64,000 nt of DNA from Paenibacillus oenotherae. Lineage in GTDB: Bacteria; Bacillota; Bacilli; Paenibacillales; Paenibacillaceae. Shown one piece after another: positions 7,285-17,250 of this stretch. The translations under genes were made by a program, and so were the position numbers. Below the pieces are notes generated by a model, which did no database searches, was not told the DNA's origin, and was given only the letters and a program-made list of their open reading frames with translations. Location of the stretch: assembly GCF_019443105.1 (NCBI RefSeq), contig NZ_JAHZIJ010000005.1:248001-312000 (forward strand). The letters are read 5' to 3'. How positions within the stretch are numbered: position 1 is the first letter of the stretch; every line of letters begins with the position of its first letter.

Positions 7285-9432
7285 ATGCCTGCAGCACCCA
7301 TCGCCGCTGAATTGAACCAGGATCGCCTGCATTCTCATTGCTGCTATTGCAGTATGCAATGTGGAATAGATCTCATTCGTACTGACAATGAGGTCGGCTG
7401 GGAGGTCAAACCAAGCCAAAATTTCCCTGTGGCGACCGGTCGGCTGTGTCAAAAGGGGCTGAATACGCTGGGGCATGTTCTTCACCCCGAGCGCCTTATG
7501 GCGCCGCAGCGCCGGCTAGCTTCCGCCCTGCCCGGGGAGCCTTGGCAGCAATCCGGCTGGGACGATGCGCTGGATGAAATCTCTTCCCGCATTCAATCTA
7601 TTCAGCAGCGCTATGGGAACGATGCGGTTTCGGTGTTCGGAGGCGGTTCATTAACGAATGAAATGAGCTATCTGCTCGGCAAATTCACCCGTGTCGCATT
7701 GCGGTCGAAGTATATCGATTACAACGGCAGATACTGCATGTCTTCAGCTGCCGCCGCCCAGGTTCGTGCATTCGGCATTGACCGCGGGATGAACGTGCCT
7801 CTCGATGACATTCCGATGGCCAAATATATTATATTGGCCGGAACGAATATTGCGGAATGCCAGCCTACGATGGTGCCTTATCTCATGGCAGCGAAGAAGC
7901 AAAAGGCGATCATCGTTACGATTGATCCAAGACAAACGATGACCTCCAAGCTCGCAGATATCCACGTCAATCTGCAGCCTGGCTTCGATTCTGTATTCGT
8001 GAACAGCCTGCTGCACGTTATTGTAAATGAAGGGCTCTATGACAAAGCATTCGTGGAGTCGTATACAACTGGCTTTGAAGAAATCGTGGAGTCGGTGCAG
8101 CACTTCTCCCCCGATACCGTATCGGTCTATACCGGTATTCCCAAAGAGGTTATCCGTACGATTGCGCGCGGCTTCGCCAATGCGGAGACCGGCATTGTAC
8201 TGACTGCGCGCGGTCTGGAGCAGCAGGTTAACGGCGTTGAGCACACGCTTAATTATATTAACCTGTGCCTGTTGACGGGCAAGATGGGCAAGCCCGGCAG
8301 CGGCTTCGGAGCCGTTACCGGTCAAGCGAACGGTCAAGGCGGCCGCGAGCATGGACAGAAGGCCGACCAGCTGCCTGGCTACCGGATGATTGATGATCCG
8401 GCAGCGCGGGAGCATGTAGCCGGAGTTTGGGGCATTCATCCCGATGAGCTGCCAGGCAAAGGGGTATCCGCTTATGAGCTGTTCGGCAAAATTCACGATG
8501 GCGAGATTAAAGCGATGATCGTACTTGGGTCCAATCCGCTCGTATCAAGCCCGAACAGCTCACATGTCGCCGAAGCGCTCAAGAAGCTGGAGCTGCTTAT
8601 TGTCGTCGATATGTTCGAGACGGAAACGGCAGCATATGCCCACTGGCTGCTGCCCGGCTCTTCCTTTCTGGAGGCCGAGGGGACACTTACCAATCTGGAA
8701 GGACGTGTCTTCCACCGTCCGCGCGCATTCCATACTCCCGGCGAAGCGATGGAGGATTATATGCTGATCCGCAAGCTGGCTGAGAAGCTCGGACGCGGCC
8801 AGTATTTTCAGTACGGCTCGCCGCAGGAGGTATTCGAGGAGCTGTGCCGCGCAACGGAAGGCGGGAAGGCTGACTATAGTGGAATGTCTTATGAACGAAT
8901 CAAGGAGCATAAGGGTTTGTTCTGGCCCTGTCCGTCAGATGAGCATCCAGGCACACCCCGGATGTTCGAGAACAACACTTACTACCTTCCAGGCGGACGC
9001 GCCAAGCTGCATGGCATTACGCCCAAGAAGCCAGCGGAAACGACTGACCGCGACTATCCTTACATCTTGACTACAGGGCGTCTCGGCAACCATTACTTGA
9101 GCGGAGCGCAGACTCGCCGCACCGCGGCTCTGATGAAGAAAGCGGCGGTTCCGGTGGCGGAGATTCATCCTTCCATCGCCGAGCGGATCCGGCTTCGCTT
9201 TGGTGATCGGATACGGATTACTACCCGCCGCGGCTCGCTCGTATTCGATGTGAAGATCTCACAGGAAATACATCCGACTACTGTGTTCGTTCCGTTTCAT
9301 TGGGGCGGCGAGCATTCAATCAACCTGCTCACAAATGATGCCTTGCATCCCATAAGCCGGATGCCGGAATTCAAGGTATGCGCAGCACAGATTGAACGAG
9401 CGGATCGCGAGAGCTTTGGACAAGAACAATAA
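7285..9432 (+). CDS. nasC: assimilatory nitrate reductase catalytic subunit
   Basis: Molybdopterin-guanine-dinucleotide oxidoreductase reducing nitrate to nitrite in the cytoplasm. The 715-residue protein has an N-terminal [4Fe-4S] motif (C19, C22, C26 and C55), the Mo/FeS Nar domain up to about residue 120, the molybdopterin oxidoreductase core (GTNIAECQPTMVPYLM, VTGQANGQGGREHGQKADQLPGYR, VLGSNPLVSSPNS) and a C-terminal molydopterin-dinucleotide-binding domain (LTTGRLGNHYLSGAQTRRT, VFVPFHWGG). No C-terminal BFD-type cluster is visible, so electrons must come from a separate partner not seen here. RBS GGAGGG precedes the ATG. The formate dehydrogenase family is related, but context with nirBD and narK supports nitrate reductase. 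Confidence 0.92.
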   Translation: MPAAPIAAELNQDRLHSHCCYCSMQCGIDLIRTDNEVGWEVKPSQNFPVATGRLCQKGLNTLGHVLHPERLMAPQRRLASALPGEPWQQSGWDDALDEISSRIQSIQQRYGNDAVSVFGGGSLTNEMSYLLGKFTRVALRSKYIDYNGRYCMSSAAAAQVRAFGIDRGMNVPLDDIPMAKYIILAGTNIAECQPTMVPYLMAAKKQKAIIVTIDPRQTMTSKLADIHVNLQPGFDSVFVNSLLHVIVNEGLYDKAFVESYTTGFEEIVESVQHFSPDTVSVYTGIPKEVIRTIARGFANAETGIVLTARGLEQQVNGVEHTLNYINLCLLTGKMGKPGSGFGAVTGQANGQGGREHGQKADQLPGYRMIDDPAAREHVAGVWGIHPDELPGKGVSAYELFGKIHDGEIKAMIVLGSNPLVSSPNSSHVAEALKKLELLIVVDMFETETAAYAHWLLPGSSFLEAEGTLTNLEGRVFHRPRAFHTPGEAMEDYMLIRKLAEKLGRGQYFQYGSPQEVFEELCRATEGGKADYSGMSYERIKEHKGLFWPCPSDEHPGTPRMFENNTYYLPGGRAKLHGITPKKPAETTDRDYPYILTTGRLGNHYLSGAQTRRTAALMKKAAVPVAEIHPSIAERIRLRFGDRIRITTRRGSLVFDVKISQEIHPTTVFVPFHWGGEHSINLLTNDALHPISRMPEFKVCAAQIERADRESFGQEQ

Positions 9433-9521
9433 CACCGCGGGCGTGGTGCGCGCGGCATTCGAGGAAGACCCCGACCACTCCGTCTTCCTCTCCATGCGCC
9501 GCCCTCGCCCGCAAATGGAAC

Positions 9522-9551
9522 AACCCAGTCGGCCTCAATGGCCGCTGGGTT
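9522..9551 (+). terminator. hairpin after nasC
   Basis: AACCCAG (9522-9528) and GGCC (9531-9534) pair with GGCC (9540-9543) and CTGGGTT (9545-9551). The T-run is poor. It lies between convergent nasC and mobA and may end both transcripts. Confidence 0.6.
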
Positions 9552-9613
9552 ATTCCGCATGTACGTATAAGTTCTCGCTTATGAATGTCCCCGTATAAGG
9601 GGGCAAGTCCCGC

Positions 9614-10270
9614 CTAAGTCCGGCGCTGCAGGAACTGCCTGTAAGCCTCCGGTGTATTCAGATTCTGGAACGCTTGCTCTTCCTCTTCATCCAACGGAAT
9701 AACCTCCGTACTTAACTGGGCCAGCATCCTCATAACACGATACTCTCCCTCTTGAAGCAATCCCTCAAGCTTGCCTGCAATGCGTGCATGATAAAGCGCA
9801 TGGAACGGCTGCTCTGCTGTCATGATGACATCCGGAGCTGCTGCTATCCCTATCTCGGCCGATGTATCCGGCGAAGGAGCTGCGGTCCGTCCGGCTGCTT
9901 CCGTTCTCGCTATCATTCGCCGCAGCAGCGGCTCCGACAAGCAAGGCATATCACATGCCGTAACAAAGGCATAGCCTTCCGGCAGCGCAGACAGTGCTGC
10001 ATGAAGTCCAGCGAGCGGGCCGCTGCCGGGATAGGCATCGCGGACGAATATGCTTCTCTGGCTCCATTCTCCCAATGCATCGCGGTAGCTTTGTTCCCGT
10101 TCGCCATCTCCTACAGCAATAATGACAGGCTCACACAGCTCTGACAGCTGTTCAACCAGAAGCTGCAGCAGCGGCTTTCCGTTAATGTCCAGCAGCGCCT
10201 TATCCGTCCCCATTCGCACACTTTGCCCGCCAGCTAATACAATGCCGCTAATTCCCTTATCCCTCATCAT
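9614..10270 (-). CDS. mobA: molybdenum cofactor guanylyltransferase
   Basis: Adds GMP to molybdopterin to form the MGD cofactor needed by NasC. The sequence has the nucleotidyltransferase start GIVLAGGQSVRMGTDKALLDINGKPLL, followed by SGPLAGLHAAL and the metal site in FVTACDMPCLSEPLLRRM. About 218 residues, the normal length. The ATG at 10268-10270 (or the next, 10265) lies 5-8 nt after AAAGGTGG; an upstream GTG in the same frame overlaps that site and is unlikely. Convergent with nasC, which uses the cofactor. Confidence 0.92.
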   Translation of the reverse strand: MMRDKGISGIVLAGGQSVRMGTDKALLDINGKPLLQLLVEQLSELCEPVIIAVGDGEREQSYRDALGEWSQRSIFVRDAYPGSGPLAGLHAALSALPEGYAFVTACDMPCLSEPLLRRMIARTEAAGRTAAPSPDTSAEIGIAAAPDVIMTAEQPFHALYHARIAGKLEGLLQEGEYRVMRMLAQLSTEVIPLDEEEEQAFQNLNTPEAYRQFLQRRT

Positions 10271-10279
10271 AATCACCAC

Positions 10280-10444
10280 CTTTAATTGATCGTTGTATCA
10301 CCGCAGAATATCCACCGCAAGAGCGCTTAGACTGTTATATAACACCCGCCCTCCGTTAAGTCAACACAAACAACCACAAGCACTGCAAGGCTGCTTTCAA
10401 ATTTATTCTCACGCTGCCGTTCCCCGGTACTGGGGGTTCTGCTC
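10280..10444. other. intergenic, mobA upstream region
   Basis: AT-rich sequence upstream of mobA. I see no gene. The mobA promoter should lie here, but no hexamer pair is convincing. Confidence 0.4.
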
Positions 10445-10556
10445 CCTATAGCCACTATCCCTTTCACTCAGATGGATCGACAGACCACCCATATGTACCC
10501 AGAAAAACCAGAAAGGTTCAATATCTGGACTGACTCAAGGGGATAGTGGCTATAGG
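10445..10556. repeat. R2 element, copy A (112 bp, inverted ends)
   Basis: Left end CCTATAGCCACTATCCC... (10445-10471) and right end ...GGGATAGTGGCTATAGG (10530-10556) are 27-bp inverted repeats with three mismatches, closing 58 bp of unrelated sequence. The same ends occur in 17315-17702. No ORF inside. It resembles a miniature inverted-repeat element or a palindromic intergenic unit. Confidence 0.75.
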
Positions 10557-10620
10557 CGATAAAGACAGCAACAGCGGCATGCCCTATTCCTTCAAAATAG
10601 AGCAGCCCACTTTACCGTCG

Positions 10621-10648
10621 ACTGACTCAAAGGGATAATGCCACAGGG
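10621..10648. repeat. R2 half-copy
   Basis: ACTGACTCAAAGGGATAATG followed by CCACAGGG is a degenerate right end of the R2 element, 65 bp after copy A, without a matching left end nearby. No gene lies in 10557-10755 apart from this. Confidence 0.5.
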
Positions 10649-10755
10649 TAAATCCACCAGGAGCATGTTCAAGCAATTCCCGGCTCTCCCCCAATTCAAG
10701 GATTAATCATGCAGCCCGCCTTTTGCAGCATATGCTCTGTGAGGGAGGGAATGCG

Positions 10756-11982
10756 ATGACAGCAGATTTGACCGGCAACAGCAAACGGCCATCCTCGGAA
10801 ACGATAAAACGAGCGGAGCGATTCAGCGCAAGCAACTACCTGCCACTGCCGATTGTAGTAGAGCAATCTAATGGTATATGGGTAAGAGACCCTGAGGGCA
10901 ATCGCTACATGGATATGCTGAGCGCATACTCTGCGCTGAATGCGGGGCATCGCCATCCCCGAATCCTTGCAGCCTTGAAAGCGCAGGCCGACAAAGTAAC
11001 GCTTACTTCGCGCGCTTTTCACAACGAGCCGTTCGCGGCCCTTTGCGAGCGCCTCGCCGCCTATACCGGCAAGCCGCTGAGCTTGCTTATGAATACAGGC
11101 GCGGAGGCTGTCGAGACAGCCTTGAAGGCGGCCCGCCGCTGGGCTTACCGCTGCAAGGGCGTACCCGCCGGGCAAGCGGAGATCATCGTATGTGAAGGGA
11201 ATTTTCACGGGCGCACTCTCACTGCTACCTCATTGTCGTCAACAGCGGGCTACAGAGCTGACTTCGGCCCATTCACGCCCGGCTTCACCATGATCGCTTA
11301 CGGGGATGCCTCAGCGCTGGAGCAGGCGATTACCCCGCAATCAGCAGCCTTCCTTATGGAACCGATACAAGGAGAATCCGGGATACGCATTCCGCCGGAC
11401 GGCTACTTGAAGGCAGTCCGCGAGCTGTGCAGCAAACATAACGTCCTGCTCATTGCCGATGAGATCCAGACCGGATTCGGGCGAACAGGGAGACGCTTCG
11501 CGTGTGACCACGAGAACATCGAGCCCGATCTTTATGTGCTGGGCAAGGCGCTTGGCGGCGGTGTGCTGCCCGTCTCAGCCGTCGCCGGCGGGCCCGAGAC
11601 CCTCGGGCTGTTCGAGCCCGGGTCGCATGGCTCCACATTCGGCGGCAATCCGCTTGCCTGCGCCGTAGCTCTGGCAGCGCTGGAGGTCACTGAGGATGAA
11701 CAGCTTGCCGAGCGTTCGCGGCGACTGGGCAAGACATTGTTGGAACGGCTGCGGGGAATAAAGCATCCTGCGATCAAGGAGGCCCGGGGCCGCGGCCTGT
11801 TCGCCGGGCTGGAGCTGTTCGAGCCAGCCCGCCCCTATTGCGAGCGGCTTATGGAGCTCGGCCTGCTATGCAAGGAAACGCATACGCACACGATCCGTTT
11901 CGCACCTCCACTCATCATTACAGATGCGGAGCTGGATTTCGCCCTCTCCAAGGTGGAGGAAGCATTCGCCGCCTCTCCTTAA
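10756..11982 (+). CDS. rocD: ornithine aminotransferase
   Basis: PLP-dependent transfer of the delta-amino group of ornithine to 2-oxoglutarate, giving glutamate semialdehyde (arginine/ornithine catabolism or proline supply). Class-III aminotransferase motifs are present: [39 protein letters not shown] and the PLP lysine in [15 protein letters not shown], then [15 protein letters not shown]. The 408-residue product is of family length. The ATG at 10756 follows GGAGGGAATGCG; an in-frame ATG 33 bp upstream lacks a ribosome site. Acetylornithine aminotransferase is the near alternative, but no arg genes are adjacent. Confidence 0.85.
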   Translation: MTADLTGNSKRPSSETIKRAERFSASNYLPLPIVVEQSNGIWVRDPEGNRYMDMLSAYSALNAGHRHPRILAALKAQADKVTLTSRAFHNEPFAALCERLAAYTGKPLSLLMNTGAEAVETALKAARRWAYRCKGVPAGQAEIIVCEGNFHGRTLTATSLSSTAGYRADFGPFTPGFTMIAYGDASALEQAITPQSAAFLMEPIQGESGIRIPPDGYLKAVRELCSKHNVLLIADEIQTGFGRTGRRFACDHENIEPDLYVLGKALGGGVLPVSAVAGGPETLGLFEPGSHGSTFGGNPLACAVALAALEVTEDEQLAERSRRLGKTLLERLRGIKHPAIKEARGRGLFAGLELFEPARPYCERLMELGLLCKETHTHTIRFAPPLIITDAELDFALSKVEEAFAASP

Positions 11983-12005
11983 CCGGCCAGCTTGCATCAG
12001 CAAAA

Positions 12006-12049
12006 AGCCTCCAAAACCGCGAATATCATCATCCACGGCGTTGGAGGCT
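12006..12049 (-). terminator. glnS terminator
   Basis: AGCCTCCAA (12006 on) pairs with TTGGAGGCT (12041-12049); on the minus strand the hairpin is followed by TTTTTG. It lies just past the glnS stop and between convergent rocD and glnS. Confidence 0.85.
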
Positions 12050-12055
12050 GCACCA

Positions 12056-13714
12056 TTAAGCTTTTACATCAAATGAACTCTTGAGCGAGACAATCCGGTT
12101 AAACACCAAGCGCTCCGCACGGGTATGCTTGGGATCGACATTAAAGTAGCCGTGACGGAAGAATTGGAACTTGTCTCCTCCCGCCGCTTCCTTCATGTTC
12201 GGTTCAACGAACCCTTGAAGCACTTCGATTGAATTGGGATTAATCCGCTCCAGGAACGGCTTGCCGGAGTCTTCCGCATCGTCGATGATCAGCGGCTCGT
12301 AGAGACGGAACTCCGCCGGCACCGCCTGGGATGCATCGACCCAGTGAATCGTGCCCTTTACCTTGCGTCCGGTAAATCCGCTGCCGCTCTTCGTCTCGGG
12401 ATCATAGGTGCAGCGCAGCTCAATTACATCGCCTGCAGCATCCTTGATGACCTCTTGGCAGGTAATGAAATACGCATGCTTGAGACGCACCTCATTGCCC
12501 GGGAACAAGCGAAAATATTTGCTCGGCGGATTCTCCATAAAGTCATCCCGCTCGATATAGATCTCGCGCGAGAATGGAATTTGGCGGGTACCCATCTCTT
12601 CGTTCTCGGCATTGTTCTCCGCTTCCAGCATCTCAACCTGCCCTTCCGGGTAGTTGGTGATGACAACCTTCAGCGGCTGGAGCACAGCCATTGTACGGAG
12701 CGCCTTCAGCTTCAGATCCTCCCGGATAAAGTGCTCCAGCATCCGCTCATCCACGACGCTGTACGCTCTTGCCACTCCGATCTCGCGGCAGAAAGCGCGC
12801 ATCGCCTCAGGCGTAAAGCCCTTTCTGCGCAGGCCGCTGATCGTCGGCATGCGCGGATCATCCCAGCTCTCCACGACACCTTCGTCTACGAGTATTTTCA
12901 AGTAGCGCTTGCTCATAATCGTATTCGTCACGTTCAAGCGGGCAAATTCATATTGATGGGGCTGCGCTTCCATCTCGCACTCCGCAATCACCCAATCATA
13001 CAGAGGACGATGATCCTCGAATTCAAGCGTACAGATGGAATGCGTCACGCTCTCAATCGCATCTCCCAGCGGGTGCGCATAGTCGTACATCGGATAGATG
13101 CACCAAGCATCGCCTGTCCGGTGATGATGCGTGTGCGCAATGCGGTACAAGACCGGATCGCGCATGTTGATGTTCGGAGATGCCATATCAATCTTGGCGC
13201 GCAGGACACGCTCCCCATCCTTGAATTCCCCGGCACGCATTCGGGCGAACAGATCCAGATTCTCTTCCACGCTGCGGTCCCGGTACGGGCTGTTCTTGCC
13301 CGGCTCCGTTAATGTGCCGCGCGCTTCACGGGTTTCCTCGGCAGACAAATCGCACACGTATGCTTTGCCTTTCTTGATAAGCAATACGGCACGGTTGTAC
13401 ATTTCTTCAAAATAATCCGACGCAAAGCGGAGATTGTCCCATTCGAAGCCGAGCCAGCGAACATCCTCCTGAATTGCTTCCACGTATTCCGTATCTTCCT
13501 TGAGCGGATTCGTATCATCGAACCGCAGGTTCGTTATCCCTTTAAACTCATCCGCAAGCTCGAAGTTCAGGCAGATCGACTTGGCATGGCCGATGTGCAG
13601 ATAACCGTTGGGCTCCGGCGGAAATCGCGTAACAATCTCGCTTACTTTGCCGACTTTCAAATCTTCCGCAACAATATTTTTTATGAAGTTCGAAGATGAT
13701 GTCTTGTTGTCCAC
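12056..13714 (-). CDS. glnS: glutaminyl-tRNA synthetase
   Basis: Class-I aminoacyl-tRNA synthetase charging tRNA-Gln directly. The catalytic HIGH variant is in [22 protein letters not shown] and the KMSKS equivalent in [13 protein letters not shown] (short form MSKR); FDDTNP and [15 protein letters not shown] are GlnRS-type, and a C-terminal beta-barrel anticodon domain follows. Length about 552 residues is normal for GlnRS, clearly different from GltX (~485). Start: a TTG at 13721-13723 abuts GGGAAAGG, while the GTG at 13712-13714 has proper spacing and is preferred. Most Bacillales lack GlnRS and use GatCAB, so this gene marks a lineage-specific acquisition. No T-box leader is seen. Confidence 0.93.
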   Translation of the reverse strand: MDNKTSSSNFIKNIVAEDLKVGKVSEIVTRFPPEPNGYLHIGHAKSICLNFELADEFKGITNLRFDDTNPLKEDTEYVEAIQEDVRWLGFEWDNLRFASDYFEEMYNRAVLLIKKGKAYVCDLSAEETREARGTLTEPGKNSPYRDRSVEENLDLFARMRAGEFKDGERVLRAKIDMASPNINMRDPVLYRIAHTHHHRTGDAWCIYPMYDYAHPLGDAIESVTHSICTLEFEDHRPLYDWVIAECEMEAQPHQYEFARLNVTNTIMSKRYLKILVDEGVVESWDDPRMPTISGLRRKGFTPEAMRAFCREIGVARAYSVVDERMLEHFIREDLKLKALRTMAVLQPLKVVITNYPEGQVEMLEAENNAENEEMGTRQIPFSREIYIERDDFMENPPSKYFRLFPGNEVRLKHAYFITCQEVIKDAAGDVIELRCTYDPETKSGSGFTGRKVKGTIHWVDASQAVPAEFRLYEPLIIDDAEDSGKPFLERINPNSIEVLQGFVEPNMKEAAGGDKFQFFRHGYFNVDPKHTRAERLVFNRIVSLKSSFDVKA

Positions 13715-13831
13715 TGCGACCAACCTTTCCCACGTAAATTTCTATCCTACTATAATACACAATTTCCCGTTTGATTATAAGAGAGAACTGCTGCGTATCG
13801 GTTAGAAGGATGTTTGCGGGATCGCCGCGGG

Positions 13832-15364
13832 CTACATGTGCCCGGCAGTCGCCTGTTCAACTGGCTGCGAGGGCCTTACATATCGCCCTGGACCTGCAAT
13901 GAGTGCTGCCGCAATCCCAATCGCACCGAAAATGATGCATAGAATAAAGCCATGATTAATCGCCGAGCCAAGCGAGTCCCGAACGAAGCCCAGTATTTGC
14001 TTGGGGATCCCGGCGCCCGCTTGAATAATGAGATCGGGATTCGTCCACTTGCTTACCTGATCAGCAGGAATACCGTTGCTGACAGCTCCCTCCTGCACAA
14101 TATGCTTGTAATCGTTGTTCACGATTGTGGCAATAATCGAAGCGCCCAATACACCGCCTATATTGCGCCAAAACCCTACGAACGAGGAGCTAATGCCGAT
14201 ATACTTGCGATCCACACTCATTGCCACCGCATTCTGAGCCACGCTCATCAACGGTCCAATTACAATTAATCCAAGAGCGATCATAAGACCAACCATATAC
14301 CATGTAGAAGCATGATGACTGACTGTTGCCAGCAGTACGCTTACCACAATTCCGCCCGTCATGGACAAAGCCAGCATGAGACGGTAACTAAGAATCTGCT
14401 GCAGGAACCCGAATGCAATAGCTCCTACCATCAAGGAGAACATCATCGGCGTCAACAGCGTATTGGAGTTGGCATTGCCCAGAACAGCGGTTGAGAATAT
14501 CGGCAAGTAAGAAATGGCGGAGAACATAATCCCTCCTTGGCAAATGCACCCCAGCGTCATCCCGACAATCATCCGGTTTCTGAACAATGGCAGCGGGAGA
14601 ATAGGCTCCTTGGCCCTTCTCTCGACGAAGAGCAGCAGCGTTCCGCAAAGGATTGAAGCAGCGAACAGCAATATAATTTGCCAGGAGCCCCATGCAAAAT
14701 CTTTGCCGCCCAGTTCAAGCGCGAGCATAAGCGATATCGTCGTAATGATCAGACAGACGGTTCCCATGTAATCAATCGAGGGACGGCGTTCCGAGCGCGA
14801 TTCCTTCAGCGCGAGCATAAGAATCAATGATGATAGTATGCCAATCGGCAAATTCACGTAGAAGCACCATCTCCAGCCCCACTGCTCCGACAGAAATGTC
14901 CCGAGCTGCGGTCCGGCTACCGAGGAAAGACCGAATACGCCAGCAAGAACGCCCGACATCTTGGCCGCCTGCTTGGGGTCGGCGAACATTGTGAATATGA
15001 TCGTAAAGCTGATCGGGAACAGTGCGCCCGCTCCAATGCCCTGCACCGCGCGAAACAGAATGAGCTGCGTCATATCCTGCGCCATGCCGCATAATGCGGA
15101 GCCTAACAGAAAGAACCCTATGCCGATTAGATAGAAGAGCTTGCGTCCGAACAAATCCGACATTTTGCCGAAAACGAGCATCATACTGGTTGATGCCAGC
15201 ATATAAGCGGTGAATACCCAGCTGAATTGATCAAAGCCGTTAATATCTTTAATAATATGGCTGATTGCCGAGGAAGTGATTGTATTGTCCAAAGAAGACA
15301 TTAACAGACCAAGCGCTATGGCCGCTATAATTAAACCCTTCCTATCCTTCTTCATCGTTTCCAT
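13832..15364 (-). CDS. MFS multidrug efflux transporter, DHA2 (EmrB/QacA) type
   Basis: A 510-residue integral membrane protein with about 14 predicted helices, typical of proton-coupled drug export. Motif A is present as FGKMSDLFGRKLFYLIG, motif C-like GVLAGVFGLSSVAGPQLGTFLSEQWGWRWCFYVNLPIG is the DHA2 signature, and SSLDNTITSSAISHI is the usual helix 1 segment. RBS GGAGG stands nine bases before the ATG. It starts 16 bp after the PadR gene stop, so the pair is one operon in which the regulator is first. Substrate cannot be read from sequence. Confidence 0.9.
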   Translation of the reverse strand: METMKKDRKGLIIAAIALGLLMSSLDNTITSSAISHIIKDINGFDQFSWVFTAYMLASTSMMLVFGKMSDLFGRKLFYLIGIGFFLLGSALCGMAQDMTQLILFRAVQGIGAGALFPISFTIIFTMFADPKQAAKMSGVLAGVFGLSSVAGPQLGTFLSEQWGWRWCFYVNLPIGILSSLILMLALKESRSERRPSIDYMGTVCLIITTISLMLALELGGKDFAWGSWQIILLFAASILCGTLLLFVERRAKEPILPLPLFRNRMIVGMTLGCICQGGIMFSAISYLPIFSTAVLGNANSNTLLTPMMFSLMVGAIAFGFLQQILSYRLMLALSMTGGIVVSVLLATVSHHASTWYMVGLMIALGLIVIGPLMSVAQNAVAMSVDRKYIGISSSFVGFWRNIGGVLGASIIATIVNNDYKHIVQEGAVSNGIPADQVSKWTNPDLIIQAGAGIPKQILGFVRDSLGSAINHGFILCIIFGAIGIAAALIAGPGRYVRPSQPVEQATAGHM

Positions 15365-15380
15365 ATATCCAACCTCCTGC

Positions 15381-15905
15381 CTATTCCTCCAAAGACTCGA
15401 TCTGTTGGAGTCCTTCCATCAGCACCTTCTTCTTATTGGCACTGCTCTCGATGCCGAGCCGAATGCATATGATTTGCGTAGGTGTCAGAGTGTCCTTCAA
15501 CCGCTCATAATCCGTCTCAAGCCTCTCTGAGGTGTATTCCGCTCGTCTAATTGCATTCTTAAGCCACTGTATGATTCTGCCTCTGTCGGCCAGATCTCCA
15601 AAATACAGGCGCACCATGAAATCCGATTTCGTGTCACTCGCTTGAATATCGCTATAGAGATAATCGTAGAACCTTTTTCTCCCTTCCTCTGTGATGGAAT
15701 AAATATGTTTGTTCGGCTTGCCGTCCTGAATAACATTTTCTTTCGTTATTAATCCTTCCTTCTCCATCTTGCCGAGCGTTGGATAGATCGTCCCAAAGCT
15801 TGCATTGTAGAAATAGGAAAATACCGACTCAAACATGAGCTTGATGTCATATCCGGCCAGCTTTTTTTTCATCAGAATGCCTAGAATTACATCTTGGCTT
15901 GTCAT
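15381..15905 (-). CDS. PadR-family transcriptional regulator
   Basis: A 174-residue repressor with an N-terminal winged helix (VILGILMKKKLAGYDIKLMFE, SFGTIYPTLGKMEKEGLI) and a C-terminal helical dimerisation half rich in charged residues, the PadR-s2 arrangement. First gene of a two-gene operon with the DHA2 exporter, as is common for ligand-responsive control of efflux. A palindrome upstream (15943-15976) is a candidate operator. Confidence 0.9.
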   Translation of the reverse strand: MTSQDVILGILMKKKLAGYDIKLMFESVFSYFYNASFGTIYPTLGKMEKEGLITKENVIQDGKPNKHIYSITEEGRKRFYDYLYSDIQASDTKSDFMVRLYFGDLADRGRIIQWLKNAIRRAEYTSERLETDYERLKDTLTPTQIICIRLGIESSANKKKVLMEGLQQIESLEE

Positions 15906-15942
15906 AAGACACCCCCTTGGTGTCCATATCTTACCATTTTAT

Positions 15943-15976
15943 ATATATCGAATCAATATATATTTAATCGATATAT
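15943..15976. promoter_or_regulatory. candidate PadR operator
   Basis: ATATATCGA (15943-15951) and TCGATATAT (15968-15976) form a 9-bp perfect inverted repeat with a 16-bp AT-rich centre, about 40-70 bp before the PadR start. Position suits autoregulation. The link to PadR is inferred from position only. Confidence 0.5.
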
Positions 15977-16003
15977 AGGCCTGCGGCATGCCTCCAAAAC
16001 AAA

Positions 16004-16048
16004 AAGAACCTCACCAAACGCCCAATTGCAGAGCGATGAGAGGTTCTT
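16004..16048 (-). terminator. terminator of the ohrR-gpx operon
   Basis: AAGAACCTC (16004-16012) pairs with GAGGTTCTT (16040-16048). Minus-strand reading gives TTTTTGTTTTG after the stem, placing it 60 bp past the gpx stop. Confidence 0.82.
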
Positions 16049-16110
16049 GTTCATTTTCATAGCAGGCTAACGAGCTGCGGGTCGGGGCTTATCGTGACCA
16101 CCCCGCTGGA

Positions 16111-16659
16111 TTACAGGAGCGCTTCAATATCAGCTTTCATATCCAGCGGCTCTACTGTGGATTCGTACCGTTTCACTACCTGGCCTTCGCGGTTGACGAG
16201 GAATTTGGTGAAGTTCCATTTGATCGAATTGTCGGTCATCCAGTGTGGCAGCTTCTCGCTCAGGAAGGCATTGAGCATTTTGCCGCTTGGCTGTGTCGTA
16301 TCGAACCCTTCGAACGGTGCGGATTCCGTCAAATATTGAAAGACCGGATGCGCATTCTCGTCCCGAACATCCGTCTTCGCGAACAGCGGGAAGGTTACAC
16401 CGTAATTGATCTGGCAAAAGGATTGCACATCCGAGTTGCTTCCAGGCTCCTGTTCGCCAAATTGATTGGAAGGGAAGCCGACGATCTCAAGCCCTTCGCT
16501 CTGGTATTGCTCGTACAGCTTTTGAAGATCCGTATATTGAGGCGTGAAGCCGCATTTGCTCGCCGTGTTGACCACGATAAGCACCTTGCCCTTGTATTCG
16601 GATAGTGATTTCGTTTGTCCATTAATCGTTTCCGCTTGAAAATCATATAAGGTTGTCAT
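16111..16659 (-). CDS. glutathione peroxidase-like thiol peroxidase
   Basis: Thiol-dependent reduction of peroxides, cytoplasmic. The 182-residue protein has the peroxidatic Cys36 in NTASKCGFTPQY, the GPx block LEIVGFPSNQFGEQEPG and WNFTKFLVNREG. As a cysteine rather than selenocysteine form in a Firmicute it probably uses thioredoxin or bacillithiol in place of glutathione (family knowledge, not seen here). Starts 46 bp after the OhrR gene on the same strand with no terminator between, so it is probably controlled by OhrR. Homologue of B. subtilis bsaA. Confidence 0.92.
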   Translation of the reverse strand: MTTLYDFQAETINGQTKSLSEYKGKVLIVVNTASKCGFTPQYTDLQKLYEQYQSEGLEIVGFPSNQFGEQEPGSNSDVQSFCQINYGVTFPLFAKTDVRDENAHPVFQYLTESAPFEGFDTTQPSGKMLNAFLSEKLPHWMTDNSIKWNFTKFLVNREGQVVKRYESTVEPLDMKADIEALL

Positions 16660-16705
16660 GAATAGAGTCCTCCTAAAATTTAGATGTCACCGCTTGATCC
16701 TGCGC

Positions 16706-17173
16706 TTAATTGAGATCGGAACCAGGACTGCTGCGCTCGCATTGGTGGATCGTCGAAGTCAGCTTGTGAAGCTGCTCTCTTAACTGCGCCACCTCTTCAG
16801 GCTGCAGGCTTGTCTGGCAGAACACCTTGTCCGGAATCGCAAGAGCTAGCTGCTGCATCGCGCGGCCTTGCTCCGTAAGCCTGACAATAACACTGCGTTC
16901 GTCTGCCGTGTCTCGTTCCCGATGGATCAATCCCGCTGCCTGAAGCTTCTTCAACAAGGGTGTCAGTGTGCCGGAATCGAGATATAACCGCTCGCCAAGT
17001 GCCTTCACCGGAATTCCGTCTGTCTCCCATAGAACCAGCATGGTCACATATTGTGTATACGTCAACCCGAGTTCATCAAGAAATGGCCGATACAGCTTCG
17101 TAACCTCCCGGGCACAAGCATACAGAGCAAAGCATAGTTGATTATCCAAATGAAGCAGCTCATTACGATTCAT
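16706..17173 (-). CDS. ohrR: OhrR-type MarR organic peroxide sensor
   Basis: MarR-family repressor that releases DNA when its N-terminal cysteine is oxidised by organic hydroperoxides. The 155-residue sequence starts MNRNELLHLDNQLCFALYA, placing Cys14 where the sensor cysteine of OhrR lies, followed by REVTKLYRPFLDELGLTYTQY and the winged helix LYLDSGTLTPLLKKL. The ATG at 17171-17173 fits the family; a longer in-frame start is possible. A perfect OhrR-type palindrome overlaps its own promoter. The target next to it is glutathione peroxidase rather than the usual ohr gene. Confidence 0.9.
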   Translation of the reverse strand: MNRNELLHLDNQLCFALYACAREVTKLYRPFLDELGLTYTQYVTMLVLWETDGIPVKALGERLYLDSGTLTPLLKKLQAAGLIHRERDTADERSVIVRLTEQGRAMQQLALAIPDKVFCQTSLQPEEVAQLREQLHKLTSTIHQCERSSPGSDLN

Positions 17174-17250
17174 AACTGTCCGTCTCACCCTTCGGCCATC
17201 AGCACTTGCCTGGCCTGCTAGATTTAATGCCATTAAAATTTAATAAAATT

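Noticed and set aside
13724-13831. T-box riboswitch ahead of glnS
   Set aside because: The gap is short and shows no specifier loop or T-box sequence.
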